DNA of 64,000 bases from Comamonadaceae bacterium (GTDB lineage: Bacteria > Pseudomonadota > Gammaproteobacteria > Burkholderiales > Burkholderiaceae_C), in assembly GCA_009996515.1 (NCBI GenBank), contig JAACZV010000010.1:62001-126000 (forward strand), written 5' to 3'. Every line of letters starts with the position of its first letter. Positions within the stretch are counted from its first letter, which is position 1. Below, piece by piece: positions 1 to 8,767 of the stretch. The notes under the pieces were generated by a model, which did not search any database, had not been told where the DNA came from, and saw only the letters and a program-made list of their open reading frames with translations. Position numbers and translations under genes: made by a program.

Positions 1-2
1 CC

Positions 3-779
3 GGCGGCCCGCTGGTCAACCTGCGCGGCGAAGTCATCGGCATCAACTCGCAGATCTACAGCCAGAACGGCGGCTACATGGGCATCTCGTTCGCGATCCC
101 CATCGCCGATGCCATCCGCGTGGCCGACGAGCTGCGCGCCGGCGGCCGCGTCGTGCGCGGCTACCTGGGCGTGCTGCCCGATGACATCACCAAGGAGGTC
201 GCTGAGGCCATAGGCCTGGGCAAGGCCCAGGGCGCGGTGATCCGCCGCGTCATCGAAGGCAGTCCGGCCGAGAAGGCCGGCATCGAGGGCGGCGACGTCG
301 TCACCAAGGTCGACGGCAAGCTCGTCGACAAGGCGGCCGACCTGCGCCGCCTGGTGGCCGCCGTGAAGCCCGGCGCCAAGACCACGCTGACGGTGTTCCG
401 CCGCGGCGTGACCAAGGATATCGTCGTCACTCTCGGCGAGGACGAGCGCAGCAAGAAGCCGGGTGATGGCGCGGGCAGCGAGTCCTCGGCGGCCGCGGTG
501 CCCAGCGCGGCGCTGGGCCTGAAGGTGTCCGAGCTGACCGAGGCCCAGCGCAAGGAGATGAAGCTCAGGTCCGGCGTCAAGGTGGACAGCGCCACCGGCG
601 CGGCCGCGCGCGCCGGGCTGCGCGAGGGCGACCTCATCCTGTCGGTGGACAACGTCGAGGTGGCCACGGTCAAGGCCTTCCAGGCCCAGATCGCCAAGGC
701 CGACAAGGCCAAGGTCATCAACCTGGTGGTGCGTCGCGACGACGTGGTCAGCTTCGTGCTGCTCAAGCCGGCGCGCTGA
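3..779 (+). CDS. DegP/HtrA-type periplasmic serine endoprotease, 3' part only
   Basis: C-terminal 258 residues of an HtrA-family serine protease; the 5' end is cut by the window edge. The open frame begins with GGPLVN, the tail of the GNSGGP motif, so the nucleophilic serine lies just outside. After the last strands of the trypsin-like domain come two PDZ domains, about visible residues 53-145 (from GYLGV, with GSPAEKAGIEGGD) and 170-255 (with AARAGLREGDLILSVD). They are joined by a polar linker rich in Gly, Ser and Ala. Two PDZ domains are typical of DegP/MucD rather than DegS. The family degrades or refolds misfolded envelope proteins in the periplasm. Its position upstream of lepA recalls the mucD-lepA-lepB order of other proteobacteria. 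Family certain; paralogue (DegP, DegQ or MucD) not decidable from this part. Confidence 0.93.
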   Translation, partial: GGPLVNLRGEVIGINSQIYSQNGGYMGISFAIPIADAIRVADELRAGGRVVRGYLGVLPDDITKEVAEAIGLGKAQGAVIRRVIEGSPAEKAGIEGGDVVTKVDGKLVDKAADLRRLVAAVKPGAKTTLTVFRRGVTKDIVVTLGEDERSKKPGDGAGSESSAAAVPSAALGLKVSELTEAQRKEMKLRSGVKVDSATGAAARAGLREGDLILSVDNVEVATVKAFQAQIAKADKAKVINLVVRRDDVVSFVLLKPAR

Positions 780-1060
780 GTGAGTGCCGAGGACGGGCCT
801 TGCGGCCTGTCCGCTGGCGCTCGCGAAGGCCGGCGTCAGGCCTGGGCCGCCAAACCCGGGCTGGCCGCTAGGGCTTTTCGCGATGTGGCAACACAACGCG
901 GGGCGCCGGACCGGGTTGTCCACCGCTTCTGAAAGTTGGCGCCGGCTAACTTTCTGCGGCCAAGCCGGATTGTTCGCGCTGACGGCTAAAATCAGGGCAA
1001 GACGTGGCGAGGAATGAGTGTCTGACGGTGGAATCCATGCCCGCCGACAGCGCACGGATT
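780..1060. other. Intergenic stretch without convincing gene
   Basis: Non-coding space between the protease and the DnaA-box-like cluster. Short open frames exist (784-1017 and 1004-1333, plus strand), but their translations are compositionally random, match no family I recognise, and the second runs through a hairpin terminator. A TAAAAT hexamer at 987-992 resembles the -10 context seen before other genes here (compare 15632-15637) but has no good -35 element. I see no tRNA, repeat or mobile element. Confidence 0.5.
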
Positions 1061-1106
1061 CGATCCACAGGCGATCCACAGGATCTTGTGGATAAGCTGT
1101 GGTTAA
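1061..1106. promoter_or_regulatory. Cluster of DnaA-box-like sites
   Basis: Four close matches to the DnaA box TTATCCACA lie within 46 bp. TGTGGATAA at 1087-1095 is a perfect box read on the minus strand. TGTGGTTAA at 1098-1106 has one mismatch. CGATCCACA at 1061-1069 and 1072-1080 are plus-strand copies with two mismatches each. The pairs point toward each other and border an AT-rich patch near 1103-1110. Such a cluster could bind DnaA as a titration or regulatory site for the lepA leader. It is not an origin: there is no dnaA, dnaN or extended AT-rich unwinding region nearby. Confidence 0.4.
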
Positions 1107-1154
1107 AAATCCTTGTTGGCAGCCTGCAACGGCCGGAAAACCAATGCTGGTGCG

Positions 1155-1183
1155 GTTTCCCGGCCGGGCCTTTTGGCTACAAT
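1155..1183 (+). promoter_or_regulatory. Possible promoter of the pre-lepA small transcript
   Basis: TACAAT at 1178-1183 is one base from the sigma-70 -10 consensus. The sequence 16 to 17 bases upstream (around 1155-1161, TTTCCC) is only a weak -35. A start about seven bases downstream would begin transcription near 1190, at the foot of the first hairpin of the predicted RNA. The call rests on the -10 match together with the terminator that follows within 65 bases. Confidence 0.35.
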
Positions 1184-1189
1184 GAAAGC

Positions 1190-1253
1190 CCAACAAGCAG
1201 TTGCCATACCTTTTGTTGGAAGGCACGTCGCCTCTTCGACGTGCCTTTTTTTT
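1190..1253 (+). ncRNA. Candidate small RNA or lepA leader attenuator
   Basis: Two adjacent stem-loops follow the TACAAT box. The first pairs CCAACAAG (1190-1197) with the T-rich partner ending GTTGG (1212-1219) around a 14-base loop, with one G-U pair at the loop end. The second is an intrinsic terminator: an 11 bp stem (1220-1230 with 1237-1247), a six-base loop, and eight T residues (1246-1253). The unit would give an RNA of about 64 nt ending 107 bp before the lepA ATG. It could be a free-standing small RNA or a premature terminator in the lepA mRNA. No alternative antiterminator pairing is obvious, which slightly favours a small RNA. I cannot assign it to a known RNA family. Confidence 0.42.
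1220..1253 (+). terminator. Intrinsic terminator upstream of lepA
   Basis: Perfect stem with arms AAGGCACGTCG (1220-1230) and its complement (1237-1247), loop CCTCTT, followed by a run of eight T. It is the strongest factor-independent terminator in the first 10 kb. It ends the candidate small RNA, and any read-through from the protease gene. Confidence 0.8.
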
Positions 1254-1360
1254 GCCTGCCGCCGCGCGGCTTCACCGCGCTTCACTTCGCCGGGCGAAGC
1301 TGGCGTGCGGCGCAGCGGCCGAGGCCGTTGTGACCCACAGCACTGCGCTGCCGAGATCAG

Positions 1361-3169
1361 ATGAATCACATCCGCAACTTCTCCATCATTGCCCACATCG
1401 ACCACGGCAAGAGCACGCTGGCCGACCGCATCATCCAGCGCTGCGGAGGCCTGAGCGACCGGGAGATGGAGGCGCAGGTGCTGGACTCCATGGACCTGGA
1501 GCGCGAGCGCGGCATCACGATCAAGGCGCAGACCGCGGCGCTGCAATACAAGGCCAAGGACGGCCAGGTCTACAACCTCAACCTGATCGACACGCCGGGG
1601 CACGTGGACTTCTCGTATGAAGTCAGCCGCTCGCTGTCGGCCTGCGAGGGTGCGCTGCTGGTGGTGGACGCGTCGCAGGGCGTGGAGGCGCAGACCGTGG
1701 CCAACTGCTACACGGCGCTGGACCTGGGCGTTGAGGTGGTGCCGGTGCTGAACAAGATGGACCTGCCGTCCGCCGACCCCGACAACGCCAAGGCCGAGAT
1801 CGAGGACGTCATCGGCATCGACGCCGGCGACGCCATTCCCTGCTCGGCCAAGACCGGCATGGGCATAGACGAGATCCTGGAAGCCGTCATCACCCGCATG
1901 CCGCCGCCCAAGGGCAACCCCGAGGGCGCGCCGCGCGCGATGATCATCGACGCCTGGTTCGACAACTACGTCGGCGTCGTCATGCTGGTGCGCGTGGTGG
2001 ACGGCGAACTGCGCAAGGGCGAGCGCATCCGCATGATGGCCACCAACTCGGTCTACCCCATCGAGCACCTGGGCGTGTTCACGCCCAAGAGCGAGAACCG
2101 CGACGGGCTCAAGGCCGGCGAGGTGGGCTTCATCATCTGCGGCATCAAGGAGCTGGCCGCGGCCAAGGTGGGCGACACCATCACGCTGGAAAAGAAGCTG
2201 CCCAACAACGCAGGGCCGGCCACCGAGGCGCTGCCGGGCTTCAAGGAGATCCAGCCCCAGGTGTTCGCGGGCCTGTATCCCACCGAGGCCAGCGAGTACG
2301 ACCAGCTGCGCGACGCGCTGGAGAAGCTCAGCCTCAACGACGCCTCGCTGCGTTTCGAGCCCGAGGTCAGCCAGGCGCTGGGCTTCGGCTTCCGCTGCGG
2401 CTTCCTGGGCCTGCTGCACATGGAGATCGTGCAGGAGCGCCTGGAGCGCGAGTTCGACCAGGACCTCGTCACGACGGCGCCCAGCGTCATCTACGAGGTG
2501 GAGCTCAACGACGGCGAGGTGCTGCAGGTCGAGAACCCGTCGAGGATGCCCGACCAGGGCCGCATCCGCGAGATCCGCGAGCCCATCGTCACGGTGCACC
2601 TCTACATGCCGCAGGACTATGTCGGCGTCGTCATGACGCTGGCCAACCAGAAGCGCGGCATCCAGCTCAACATGGCCTACCACGGCAAGCAGGTCATGCT
2701 GACCTACGAGATCCCGCTGGCCGAGATCGTGCTGGACTTCTTCGACAAGCTGAAGAGCGCCTCGCGCGGCTACGCGTCCATGGACTACGAGTTCAAGGAA
2801 TACCGCGCCGCCGACGTCGTCAAGGTCGACATCATGATCAACGGCGACCGCGTCGACCCGCTGGCCATGATCGTGCACCGCAGCCAGAGCCAGTACCGCG
2901 GCCGCGCCGTGGCGGCCAAGATGCGCGAGCAGATCCCGCGCCAGATGTACGACGTGGCCATCCAGGCCGCCATCGGCGCCAACATCATCGCCCGCGAGAA
3001 CATCAAGGCGCTGCGCAAGAACGTGCTGGCAAAATGCTACGGCGGTGACATCACCCGCAAGCGCAAGCTGCTGGAAAAGCAAAAGGCCGGCAAGAAGCGC
3101 ATGAAGCAGATCGGCTCCGTGGAAGTGCCGCAAGAAGCCTTCCTCGCCATCCTGCAAGTCGACGACTGA
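1361..3169 (+). CDS. lepA: Elongation factor 4 (LepA), translational GTPase
   Basis: Ribosome-associated GTPase that acts on stalled or mistranslocated elongating ribosomes. Its 602 residues match the family length (about 600). The G domain begins at once with the P-loop AHIDHGKST, then the switch-II motif DTPGHVDF and the specificity motif NKMDLP. The EF-G-like domains II, III and V follow, then the LepA-specific C-terminal domain, which keeps the basic tract near [16 protein letters not shown] and ends in [10 protein letters not shown]. The ATG at 1361 starts directly at the conserved [15 protein letters not shown]; no strong Shine-Dalgarno sequence is seen. It is the first gene of the lepA-to-acpS run, 31 bp ahead of lepB. 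A candidate small RNA or attenuator lies in the leader. Confidence 0.98.
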   Translation: MNHIRNFSIIAHIDHGKSTLADRIIQRCGGLSDREMEAQVLDSMDLERERGITIKAQTAALQYKAKDGQVYNLNLIDTPGHVDFSYEVSRSLSACEGALLVVDASQGVEAQTVANCYTALDLGVEVVPVLNKMDLPSADPDNAKAEIEDVIGIDAGDAIPCSAKTGMGIDEILEAVITRMPPPKGNPEGAPRAMIIDAWFDNYVGVVMLVRVVDGELRKGERIRMMATNSVYPIEHLGVFTPKSENRDGLKAGEVGFIICGIKELAAAKVGDTITLEKKLPNNAGPATEALPGFKEIQPQVFAGLYPTEASEYDQLRDALEKLSLNDASLRFEPEVSQALGFGFRCGFLGLLHMEIVQERLEREFDQDLVTTAPSVIYEVELNDGEVLQVENPSRMPDQGRIREIREPIVTVHLYMPQDYVGVVMTLANQKRGIQLNMAYHGKQVMLTYEIPLAEIVLDFFDKLKSASRGYASMDYEFKEYRAADVVKVDIMINGDRVDPLAMIVHRSQSQYRGRAVAAKMREQIPRQMYDVAIQAAIGANIIARENIKALRKNVLAKCYGGDITRKRKLLEKQKAGKKRMKQIGSVEVPQEAFLAILQVDD

Positions 3170-3200
3170 ACTCCCCCACCCAGCCTTGAAAACCTCCCTG

Positions 3201-4178
3201 ATGAGCGCTCTGACCGGTGTTTTGTACGCGGCCCTGGTGGCCTACCTGGGCGGCTGGTACATCGGTCGCTGGAATGGCAACTTCGCGCTGCTGCTCTTCA
3301 TCCTGACGGCCGTGACCATGCTGTACTGGCTGGCCGAGCGCTTCCATTTCGCGCCGGCCCGCCGTGCCGCCGCCGATGCGCTGGCCGCCAACGATGCCAA
3401 GCGCCGCGAGACGCTGGCCGCGCAAGGCATCGCGCGGGTGGATGGTGACATCGAGCCGGCCCGCCAGCAGATCCTGCAGCAGCCCTGGTGGCTGGACTGG
3501 ACCGCGGGCCTGTTCCCGGTGATCCTCGTCGTCTTCCTGCTGCGCAGCTTCCTGTTCGAGCCGTTCAAGATCCCGTCGGGCTCCATGGTGCCCACGCTGC
3601 TGGTGGGTGACCTCATCCTGGTCAACAAGTTCCACTACGGCGTGCGCCTGCCGGTGTTGAACAAGAAGATCATCGCCAACAACGACGTCAAGCGCGGCGA
3701 CGTGATGGTGTTCCGCTACCCCGAGGATCCCAGCACCGACTTCATCAAGCGCGTCGCCGGCATCCCCGGCGACGAGGTGGCCTACATCAACCAGAAGCTC
3801 TACATCAACGGCCAGGCCGCACCGGTCCAGCCCCAGGGCAACTTCTACGACGAGGACGGCCGCGTCTACCGCCAGCGCTTCCTGGAGAAGCTGGGCGACC
3901 GGGAGCACCAGATCCTCGTGCAGCCCGACGCGCAGCGCTTCTTCCGAGCCGACCGCGCCGACGGCCCCTTCCCGTTCCAGGACAACTGCCGCTACACCAT
4001 CGAGGGCGTGACCTGCAAGGTACCGGCCGGCCATTACTTCATGCTGGGCGACAACCGTGACAACTCGCGCGATTCCCGCTTCTGGGGTTTCGTGCCCGAC
4101 GAGAACATCGTCGGCAAGGCCTTCTTGGTCTGGATGAATTTCGGTAACCTCAAGCGCATCGGAACCTTCTTCGATTGA
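3201..4178 (+). CDS. lepB: Signal peptidase I
   Basis: Membrane serine protease that removes Sec and Tat signal peptides on the periplasmic side of the inner membrane. It has 325 residues from the ATG at 3201 (MSALTG); an upstream in-frame TTG at 3186 would add five residues. N-terminal hydrophobic segments lie at about 5-20, 28-44 and 102-118. The Ser/Lys dyad is visible: Ser128 in PSGSMVPTL and Lys183 in FIKRVAGIPGDEV. The box E motif GDNRDNSRDSRFWG is near the C-terminus. A long insert between boxes D and E (roughly residues 200-255) is usual for proteobacterial enzymes. It lies 31 bp after lepA and overlaps the region of possible starts of the next gene, so the two are probably cotranscribed. 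Confidence 0.97.
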   Translation: MSALTGVLYAALVAYLGGWYIGRWNGNFALLLFILTAVTMLYWLAERFHFAPARRAAADALAANDAKRRETLAAQGIARVDGDIEPARQQILQQPWWLDWTAGLFPVILVVFLLRSFLFEPFKIPSGSMVPTLLVGDLILVNKFHYGVRLPVLNKKIIANNDVKRGDVMVFRYPEDPSTDFIKRVAGIPGDEVAYINQKLYINGQAAPVQPQGNFYDEDGRVYRQRFLEKLGDREHQILVQPDAQRFFRADRADGPFPFQDNCRYTIEGVTCKVPAGHYFMLGDNRDNSRDSRFWGFVPDENIVGKAFLVWMNFGNLKRIGTFFD

Positions 4179-4186
4179 TTCGACTG

Positions 4187-4585
4187 ATGCAGATGAGCCA
4201 CCGTCGCCCCGCCCGCGCCCCGTCGCACGCCTCGCCGCGCCGCCAGCGCGGCCTCACGCTGATCGGCCTGCTGTTCTGGGGCGGCGTCATCGCCGTGGCG
4301 GCCGTCGTGGGCATGAAGGTCTTCCCCACCGTGCTGGAGTACTACACGGTGCAGCGCGTCGTCGACCGCATCGCGGCGGGCAACCCGGCCACCGTGCCGC
4401 AGGTGCGCCAGGAGTTCGACAAGGCCAGGCAGGTCGAGTACTCCATCCAGAGCATCACGGGCGGCGATCTGGTCGTCACCAAGGACGGCGGCGACAAGGT
4501 CGTCATCGAGTTCGCCTGGAACAAGGAGATCGACCTGTTCGGGCCGGTCTACCTGCTGATCAAGTACCAGGGCAAATCACGTTGA
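4187..4585 (+). CDS. DUF4845 membrane-anchored protein
   Basis: Small protein of the DUF4845 family, regularly found between lepB and rnc in beta- and gammaproteobacteria; its function is unknown. From the ATG at 4187 it has 132 residues. A second ATG lies at 4193, and a TTG at 4175 would overlap the lepB stop. A basic N-terminus is followed by one hydrophobic segment (GLTLIGLLFWGGVIAVAAVV). The start of that segment resembles a type IV pilin-like motif (RQRGLTLIGLL) but lacks the canonical glutamate at position 5. The rest (about 90 residues) is soluble, presumably periplasmic, and ends at the conserved DLFGPVYLLIKY. Identification is by position and sequence pattern. Confidence 0.85.
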   Translation: MQMSHRRPARAPSHASPRRQRGLTLIGLLFWGGVIAVAAVVGMKVFPTVLEYYTVQRVVDRIAAGNPATVPQVRQEFDKARQVEYSIQSITGGDLVVTKDGGDKVVIEFAWNKEIDLFGPVYLLIKYQGKSR

Positions 4586-4610
4586 CCGCGTTGACGCCTG
4601 CCTCGCGTCA

Positions 4611-5299
4611 ATGAACGCTGCACTTGAAGACCTGCAACGCCGCCTCGGCCATCGCTTCCAGCGGCCCGAGCTGCTGGCGCGCGCGCTGACGCACCGCAGT
4701 TTTGGTGCCGACCACAACGAGCGCCTGGAATTCCTCGGCGACGCCGTGCTGAGCCTGGCCGTCTCCAGCCTGCTCTACGAGCGCTACGCCGGTTCCGACG
4801 AGGGCGACCTGACTCGCGTGCGCGCCCATCTCGTGCGCGAGGGCAGCCTGCACAAGCTGGCCCTGACGCTGGGCCTGCCGGCCGTGCTGAGGATGTCCGA
4901 CGGCGAGGCCCGCGGCGGCGGGGCGCAGCGCCCCTCCATCCTGGCCGATGCCGTCGAGGCCTTGCTGGGTGCCGCCTACATGGACGCCGGCTACGACGCC
5001 GCGCTGGCCATCGTGCGCCGCCTGCTGGGCGACACCATCGCCACCTCCACCAGCGCGGGCGACTTCGCCAAGGATGCCAAGACCGCGCTGCAGGAATGGC
5101 TGCAGGCCCGCCGCATCGCCGTGCCCAGCTACCGTATCGTCGCGACGCGCGGCCAGGCGCATGCGCAGACCTTCGAGGTCGAATGCGCCGTGCCGGCGCT
5201 GGACGTGGCCGAACTGGGCGTGGGCCGTTCCCGCCGTACCGCCGAGCAGGAGGCCGCCCGCCGCCTGCTGGATAGACTGACCGCCGAACGAGGCAAACC

Positions 5300-5303
<4 letters not shown>
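4611..5303 (+). CDS. rnc: Ribonuclease III
   Basis: Double-strand-specific endoribonuclease that processes rRNA precursors and structured mRNAs. It has 230 residues, the usual length. The signature [12 protein letters not shown] is at residues 37-48 and carries metal-binding acidic residues; the second acidic cluster is in [16 protein letters not shown] near 110-125. The C-terminal double-stranded RNA-binding domain runs from about 155 ([11 protein letters not shown]) to the end. The stop overlaps the era start by four bases (ATGA), indicating translational coupling, as in many proteobacterial rnc-era operons. No clear Shine-Dalgarno sequence precedes the ATG. Confidence 0.98.
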
Positions 5304-6208
<905 letters not shown>

Positions 6209-6225
6209 TCCAGGCAGGATCAAAG

Positions 6226-6299
6226 GCAACCACAGAGGCACGGAGACACAGAGGAACAGCCCTTTGAATTGCTCTGTGCCTCAGTGCCTCTGTGGTTGC
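6226..6299. repeat. 29 bp-arm inverted repeat between era and recO
   Basis: Left arm 6226-6254 and right arm 6271-6299 are complementary at 26 of 29 positions around a 16-base spacer. The arms contain CCACAGAGGCAC and its complement. The unit reads as alternating CTCTGTG/GCCTCTGTGG words and is less GC-rich than its surroundings. Similar CACAGAGGCACAGAG-type palindromes are, from general experience, scattered between genes in many environmental bacterial genomes. The folded RNA would be a very stable hairpin between two cotranscribed genes. There is no T-run, so it is not a standard terminator. The open frame that extends recO upstream through this repeat is an artefact. Confidence 0.8.
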
Positions 6300-6316
6300 A
6301 TTTCCTCGGGCCTTCG

Positions 6317-7066
6317 ATGAGTGCCCGTACCCCGTCCGTTCAGGCAGCCTACGTGCTGCACCAGCACGACTGGAGCGAGTCCAGCCTGATCCTGGACCTG
6401 TTCACGCGCGAGTCCGGCCGCGTGGCCGTCGCGGCCAAGGGCGCCAAGAGGCCTTATTCGCAGCTGCGCGCCGTGCTGCTGCCGCTGCAGCGCATCACGG
6501 TCTCGCTGAGCAAGCCGGCCAAGGCCGACGGCGGCGAGGTGCAGACGCTGCGCAGCGCCGAATGGGGCGGCGGCGCCACGCTGCCGGCCGGGGCCGCGCT
6601 GTTCTCCGGCTACTACCTGAACGAGCTGCTGCTCAAGCTGCTGGCCCGCCACGACCCGCACCCCCAGCTGTTCGATGCCTATGCCGACACACTGGCCCAT
6701 CTGACCGAAGGCGACGAGGTGCTGCGCGCCTTCGAGCTCAAGCTGCTGGCCGAGCTGGGCCTGCTGCCCGATCTCAGCGTCGTCACGCCCACGCAGGCGG
6801 CGATCGAGCCGGCGCGCCGCTACCAGCTGTCGCCCGAGTCCGGCCTCATCCCGCCCAACGGCGACGCCGGCCTGCCCGGCGCGCTGCTGATCCAGCTGCA
6901 GGCCGCGCTGCTGCACGGCAGCATGGCGGCGCTGCGCCAGGCCTGCGCCGCCACGCCGCAGGCCCTGAAGACCGTGCTGCGTGGCCTGCTCCACTACCAT
7001 CTCGGGCACCAGCCGCTGCGCACCCGTGCGTTGATGGTCGACGTGCAACAACTGCTCGATTCATGA
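6317..7066 (+). CDS. recO: DNA repair protein RecO
   Basis: Recombination mediator of the RecFOR pathway; loads RecA onto SSB-coated single-stranded DNA and anneals strands. From the ATG at 6317 (MSARTPSVQ) it has 249 residues, the normal size. The frame stays open to 6269, but that extension translates the inverted repeat. The N-terminal OB-fold carries the typical AYVLHQHDWSESSLILDLFTRESGRV. The rest is helical, with GYYLNELLLKLLARHDPHPQLFD cut here as GYYLNELLLKLL followed by ARHDPHPQLFD. No CxxC zinc cluster is present, as in many proteobacterial RecO. Its stop overlaps the pdxJ start (ATGA). Confidence 0.95.
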   Translation: MSARTPSVQAAYVLHQHDWSESSLILDLFTRESGRVAVAAKGAKRPYSQLRAVLLPLQRITVSLSKPAKADGGEVQTLRSAEWGGGATLPAGAALFSGYYLNELLLKLLARHDPHPQLFDAYADTLAHLTEGDEVLRAFELKLLAELGLLPDLSVVTPTQAAIEPARRYQLSPESGLIPPNGDAGLPGALLIQLQAALLHGSMAALRQACAATPQALKTVLRGLLHYHLGHQPLRTRALMVDVQQLLDS

Positions 7067-7830
7067 ATCCCTTTGCCCACGCCGGCACGCGCTGCGCGCT
7101 GTCGGTCAACGTCAACAAGGTCGCGCTGCTGCGCAACACCCGCCATCTCGGCATCCCCAGCGTGCTGCGCGCGGCCGAGCAATGCCTGCTGGCGGGCGCG
7201 CAAGGCATCACCGTGCATCCGCGGCCCGATGCCCGCCACATCCGCGCCGGCGACGTCGACGATCTGGCCGCGCTGCTGAAGGACTGGCCCCAGGCCGAGT
7301 TCAACATCGAGGGCAACCCGACGCAGAACCTGATGGATTTCGTGCGCCGGCACCGCCCGCACCAGGTCACCTTCGTGCCCGACGCGGAAGACCAGTTCAC
7401 CTCCGACCATGGCTGGACGCTGCCAGCCGATGCCGAGCGGCTGCGCCCGCTGATCCAGGAAGCGCAGGGCCTGGGCGTGCGTGTCAGCCTCTTCATGGAC
7501 CCCAACCCCGAGGCCATGGCCGCCGTGGCCGAGCTGGGCGCGGACCGCATCGAGCTCTACACCGAGACCTTCGCCAGCGCCTTCGGCACGGCGCGCCAGG
7601 CCGAGGTGCTGGGCGGCTTCACAGCCACCGCCGAGGCGGCCCTGAAGGTCGGGCTGGGCATCAATGCCGGCCATGACCTGAACCGCGACAACCTCAGCGT
7701 CTTCCTGCGCCATGTGCCCGGCGTGCAGGAGGTGTCCATAGGCCATGCGCTGATCGCCGACGCGCTGGAGCTGGGCTATGCCGAGACGGTGCGCGCCTAC
7801 CAGCGCGTCATCGCGACGGCCTACGCATGA
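7063..7830 (+). CDS. pdxJ: Pyridoxine 5'-phosphate synthase
   Basis: Last step of the DXP-dependent vitamin B6 pathway: condenses 3-amino-2-oxopropyl phosphate with 1-deoxy-D-xylulose 5-phosphate to give pyridoxine 5'-phosphate in the cytoplasm. 255 residues from the ATG at 7063. Family features are LSVNVNKVALLRNTR near the N-terminus, GITVHPRPDARHI, EFNIEGNPT, FMDPNPE, and GINAGHDLNRDNL with the phosphate-binding region. It is slightly longer than the E. coli enzyme because of the N-terminus and the segment around QFTSDHGWTLP. It is coupled on both sides by ATGA overlaps (recO upstream, the acetyltransferase downstream). Confidence 0.97.
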   Translation: MNPFAHAGTRCALSVNVNKVALLRNTRHLGIPSVLRAAEQCLLAGAQGITVHPRPDARHIRAGDVDDLAALLKDWPQAEFNIEGNPTQNLMDFVRRHRPHQVTFVPDAEDQFTSDHGWTLPADAERLRPLIQEAQGLGVRVSLFMDPNPEAMAAVAELGADRIELYTETFASAFGTARQAEVLGGFTATAEAALKVGLGINAGHDLNRDNLSVFLRHVPGVQEVSIGHALIADALELGYAETVRAYQRVIATAYA

Positions 7831-8357
7831 GCCCCGTCCGGCCGGACGCGGGGGGCGCGGCGGTCCTGCGCCGCGCGGGCGCGGATGACGCGCCCCGCCT
7901 CGCGGCACTGGCGCACTGGGTGTGGCTGGACAGCTATGCCACGGCCGGCGTGGAGTCGCGCTTCCTGCCCTATCTGGCCGCGGCCTTCACGCCGGCCGCG
8001 TTCGAGCGGCTGATCGCCGATCCGCGCCAGGCCCTGTGGCTGGCGGAGGGCGAGAGCGGGGCCCTGCAAGGCTTCGCCCAGCTCCGCCGGGGCGTGCCGG
8101 CACCGACTGCAGAGCCGCCGCAGGTCGAACTGGAGCGGCTCTACGTCGCACCGCCCTGCACCGGGCATGGCCTGGGCGCGCGGCTGCTGGCCGCCGCACG
8201 GGGCAACTGGCCCGGCGAGGCCCTGTGGCTCAGCGTCTGGGTGGGCAACGAGCGCGCCCAGCGCTTTTATCACCGCGAGGGCGGGCGCGTCGTCGGCGAG
8301 ACCGACTTCATGCTCGACGGCCAGCCCATCCGCAACCTGGTGTTGGCCTTCCCATGA
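7827..8357 (+). CDS. GNAT-family N-acetyltransferase
   Basis: 176-residue GNAT acyltransferase of unknown substrate. The acetyl-CoA region is at about residues 100-135: [19 protein letters not shown] is the motif-A strand and loop, where the usual QxxGxG/A pattern appears as CTGHGLGA. It is followed by [20 protein letters not shown], the classic NxxAxxFYxxxGF helix, and then GETDFMLDG. It is inserted between pdxJ and acpS with ATGA overlaps at both ends, so it is cotranslated with them. That position does not by itself reveal a function. A protein or small-amine acetyltransferase is possible. Confidence 0.88.
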   Translation: MSPVRPDAGGAAVLRRAGADDAPRLAALAHWVWLDSYATAGVESRFLPYLAAAFTPAAFERLIADPRQALWLAEGESGALQGFAQLRRGVPAPTAEPPQVELERLYVAPPCTGHGLGARLLAAARGNWPGEALWLSVWVGNERAQRFYHREGGRVVGETDFMLDGQPIRNLVLAFP

Positions 8358-8752
8358 TCTACGGCATCGGTACCGACATCTGCGACATCCGCCGCATCGC
8401 GGCCACGCTGGAGCGGCGTGGCGAGCGCTTTGCCGAGAAGGTGCTGGGGCCGGACGAGCTGCGCGTGTTCCGCGCCCGCCGCGCCCGTTCCGACACGCGC
8501 GGCGTCCGCTATCTGGCGACGCGCTTCTCGGCCAAGGAGGCCTTCAGCAAGGCCATAGGCCTGGGCCTGCACCTGCCCATGCGCCTGCCCGACTGCCAGA
8601 TCCTCAACGAGGCCAGCGGCCGGCCGGTGCTGAGGCTGTCGGGCGCGCTGGCGGACTGGTTCGCCGAGCGGGCCTTGAGCGGGCAGGTGACGCTCAGCGA
8701 CGAGAGCGACTATGCGGTCAGCTTCGTCGTTGTCGAGAAAGCCACGGCCTAG
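8354..8752 (+). CDS. acpS: Holo-[acyl-carrier-protein] synthase
   Basis: Transfers the 4'-phosphopantetheine arm of coenzyme A to the serine of acyl carrier protein. 132 residues from the ATG at 8354. Motifs are [12 protein letters not shown] at the N-terminus, with the magnesium-binding Asp, and [16 protein letters not shown], with the second metal ligand Glu and the CoA-binding Lys. A short insertion near [14 protein letters not shown] is common in betaproteobacteria. It closes the plus-strand run that began at lepA. In many relatives nagZ follows; here the next gene is on the opposite strand. Confidence 0.97.
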   Translation: MIYGIGTDICDIRRIAATLERRGERFAEKVLGPDELRVFRARRARSDTRGVRYLATRFSAKEAFSKAIGLGLHLPMRLPDCQILNEASGRPVLRLSGALADWFAERALSGQVTLSDESDYAVSFVVVEKATA

Positions 8753-8767
8753 CAGCCCGTCCGGCCT

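Noticed and set aside
1061-1110. Replication origin
   Set aside because: DnaA-like boxes are present, but no dnaA, dnaN, gidA or long AT-rich unwinding element is nearby, and the genes around are ordinary housekeeping genes.
784-1333. Two short plus-strand frames (77 and 109 codons) before lepA
   Set aside because: The second passes through the intrinsic terminator at 1220-1253, both lack Shine-Dalgarno sites, and the translations show no signal peptide or domain.
1103-3157. 684-codon open frame on the strand opposite lepA
   Set aside because: Antisense shadow of lepA caused by high GC content; the translation is low-complexity (Leu, Val, His, Asp rich) with no recognisable family, and lepA itself is certain.
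4240-4300. Type IV pilin prepilin motif in the DUF4845 protein
   Set aside because: RQRGLTLIGLL resembles the prepilin cleavage site but lacks Glu at +5, and the gene position identifies the DUF4845 family instead.
6269-6316. N-terminal extension of recO to an upstream start
   Set aside because: It translates one arm of the inverted repeat; RecO homology begins at the ATG at 6317.
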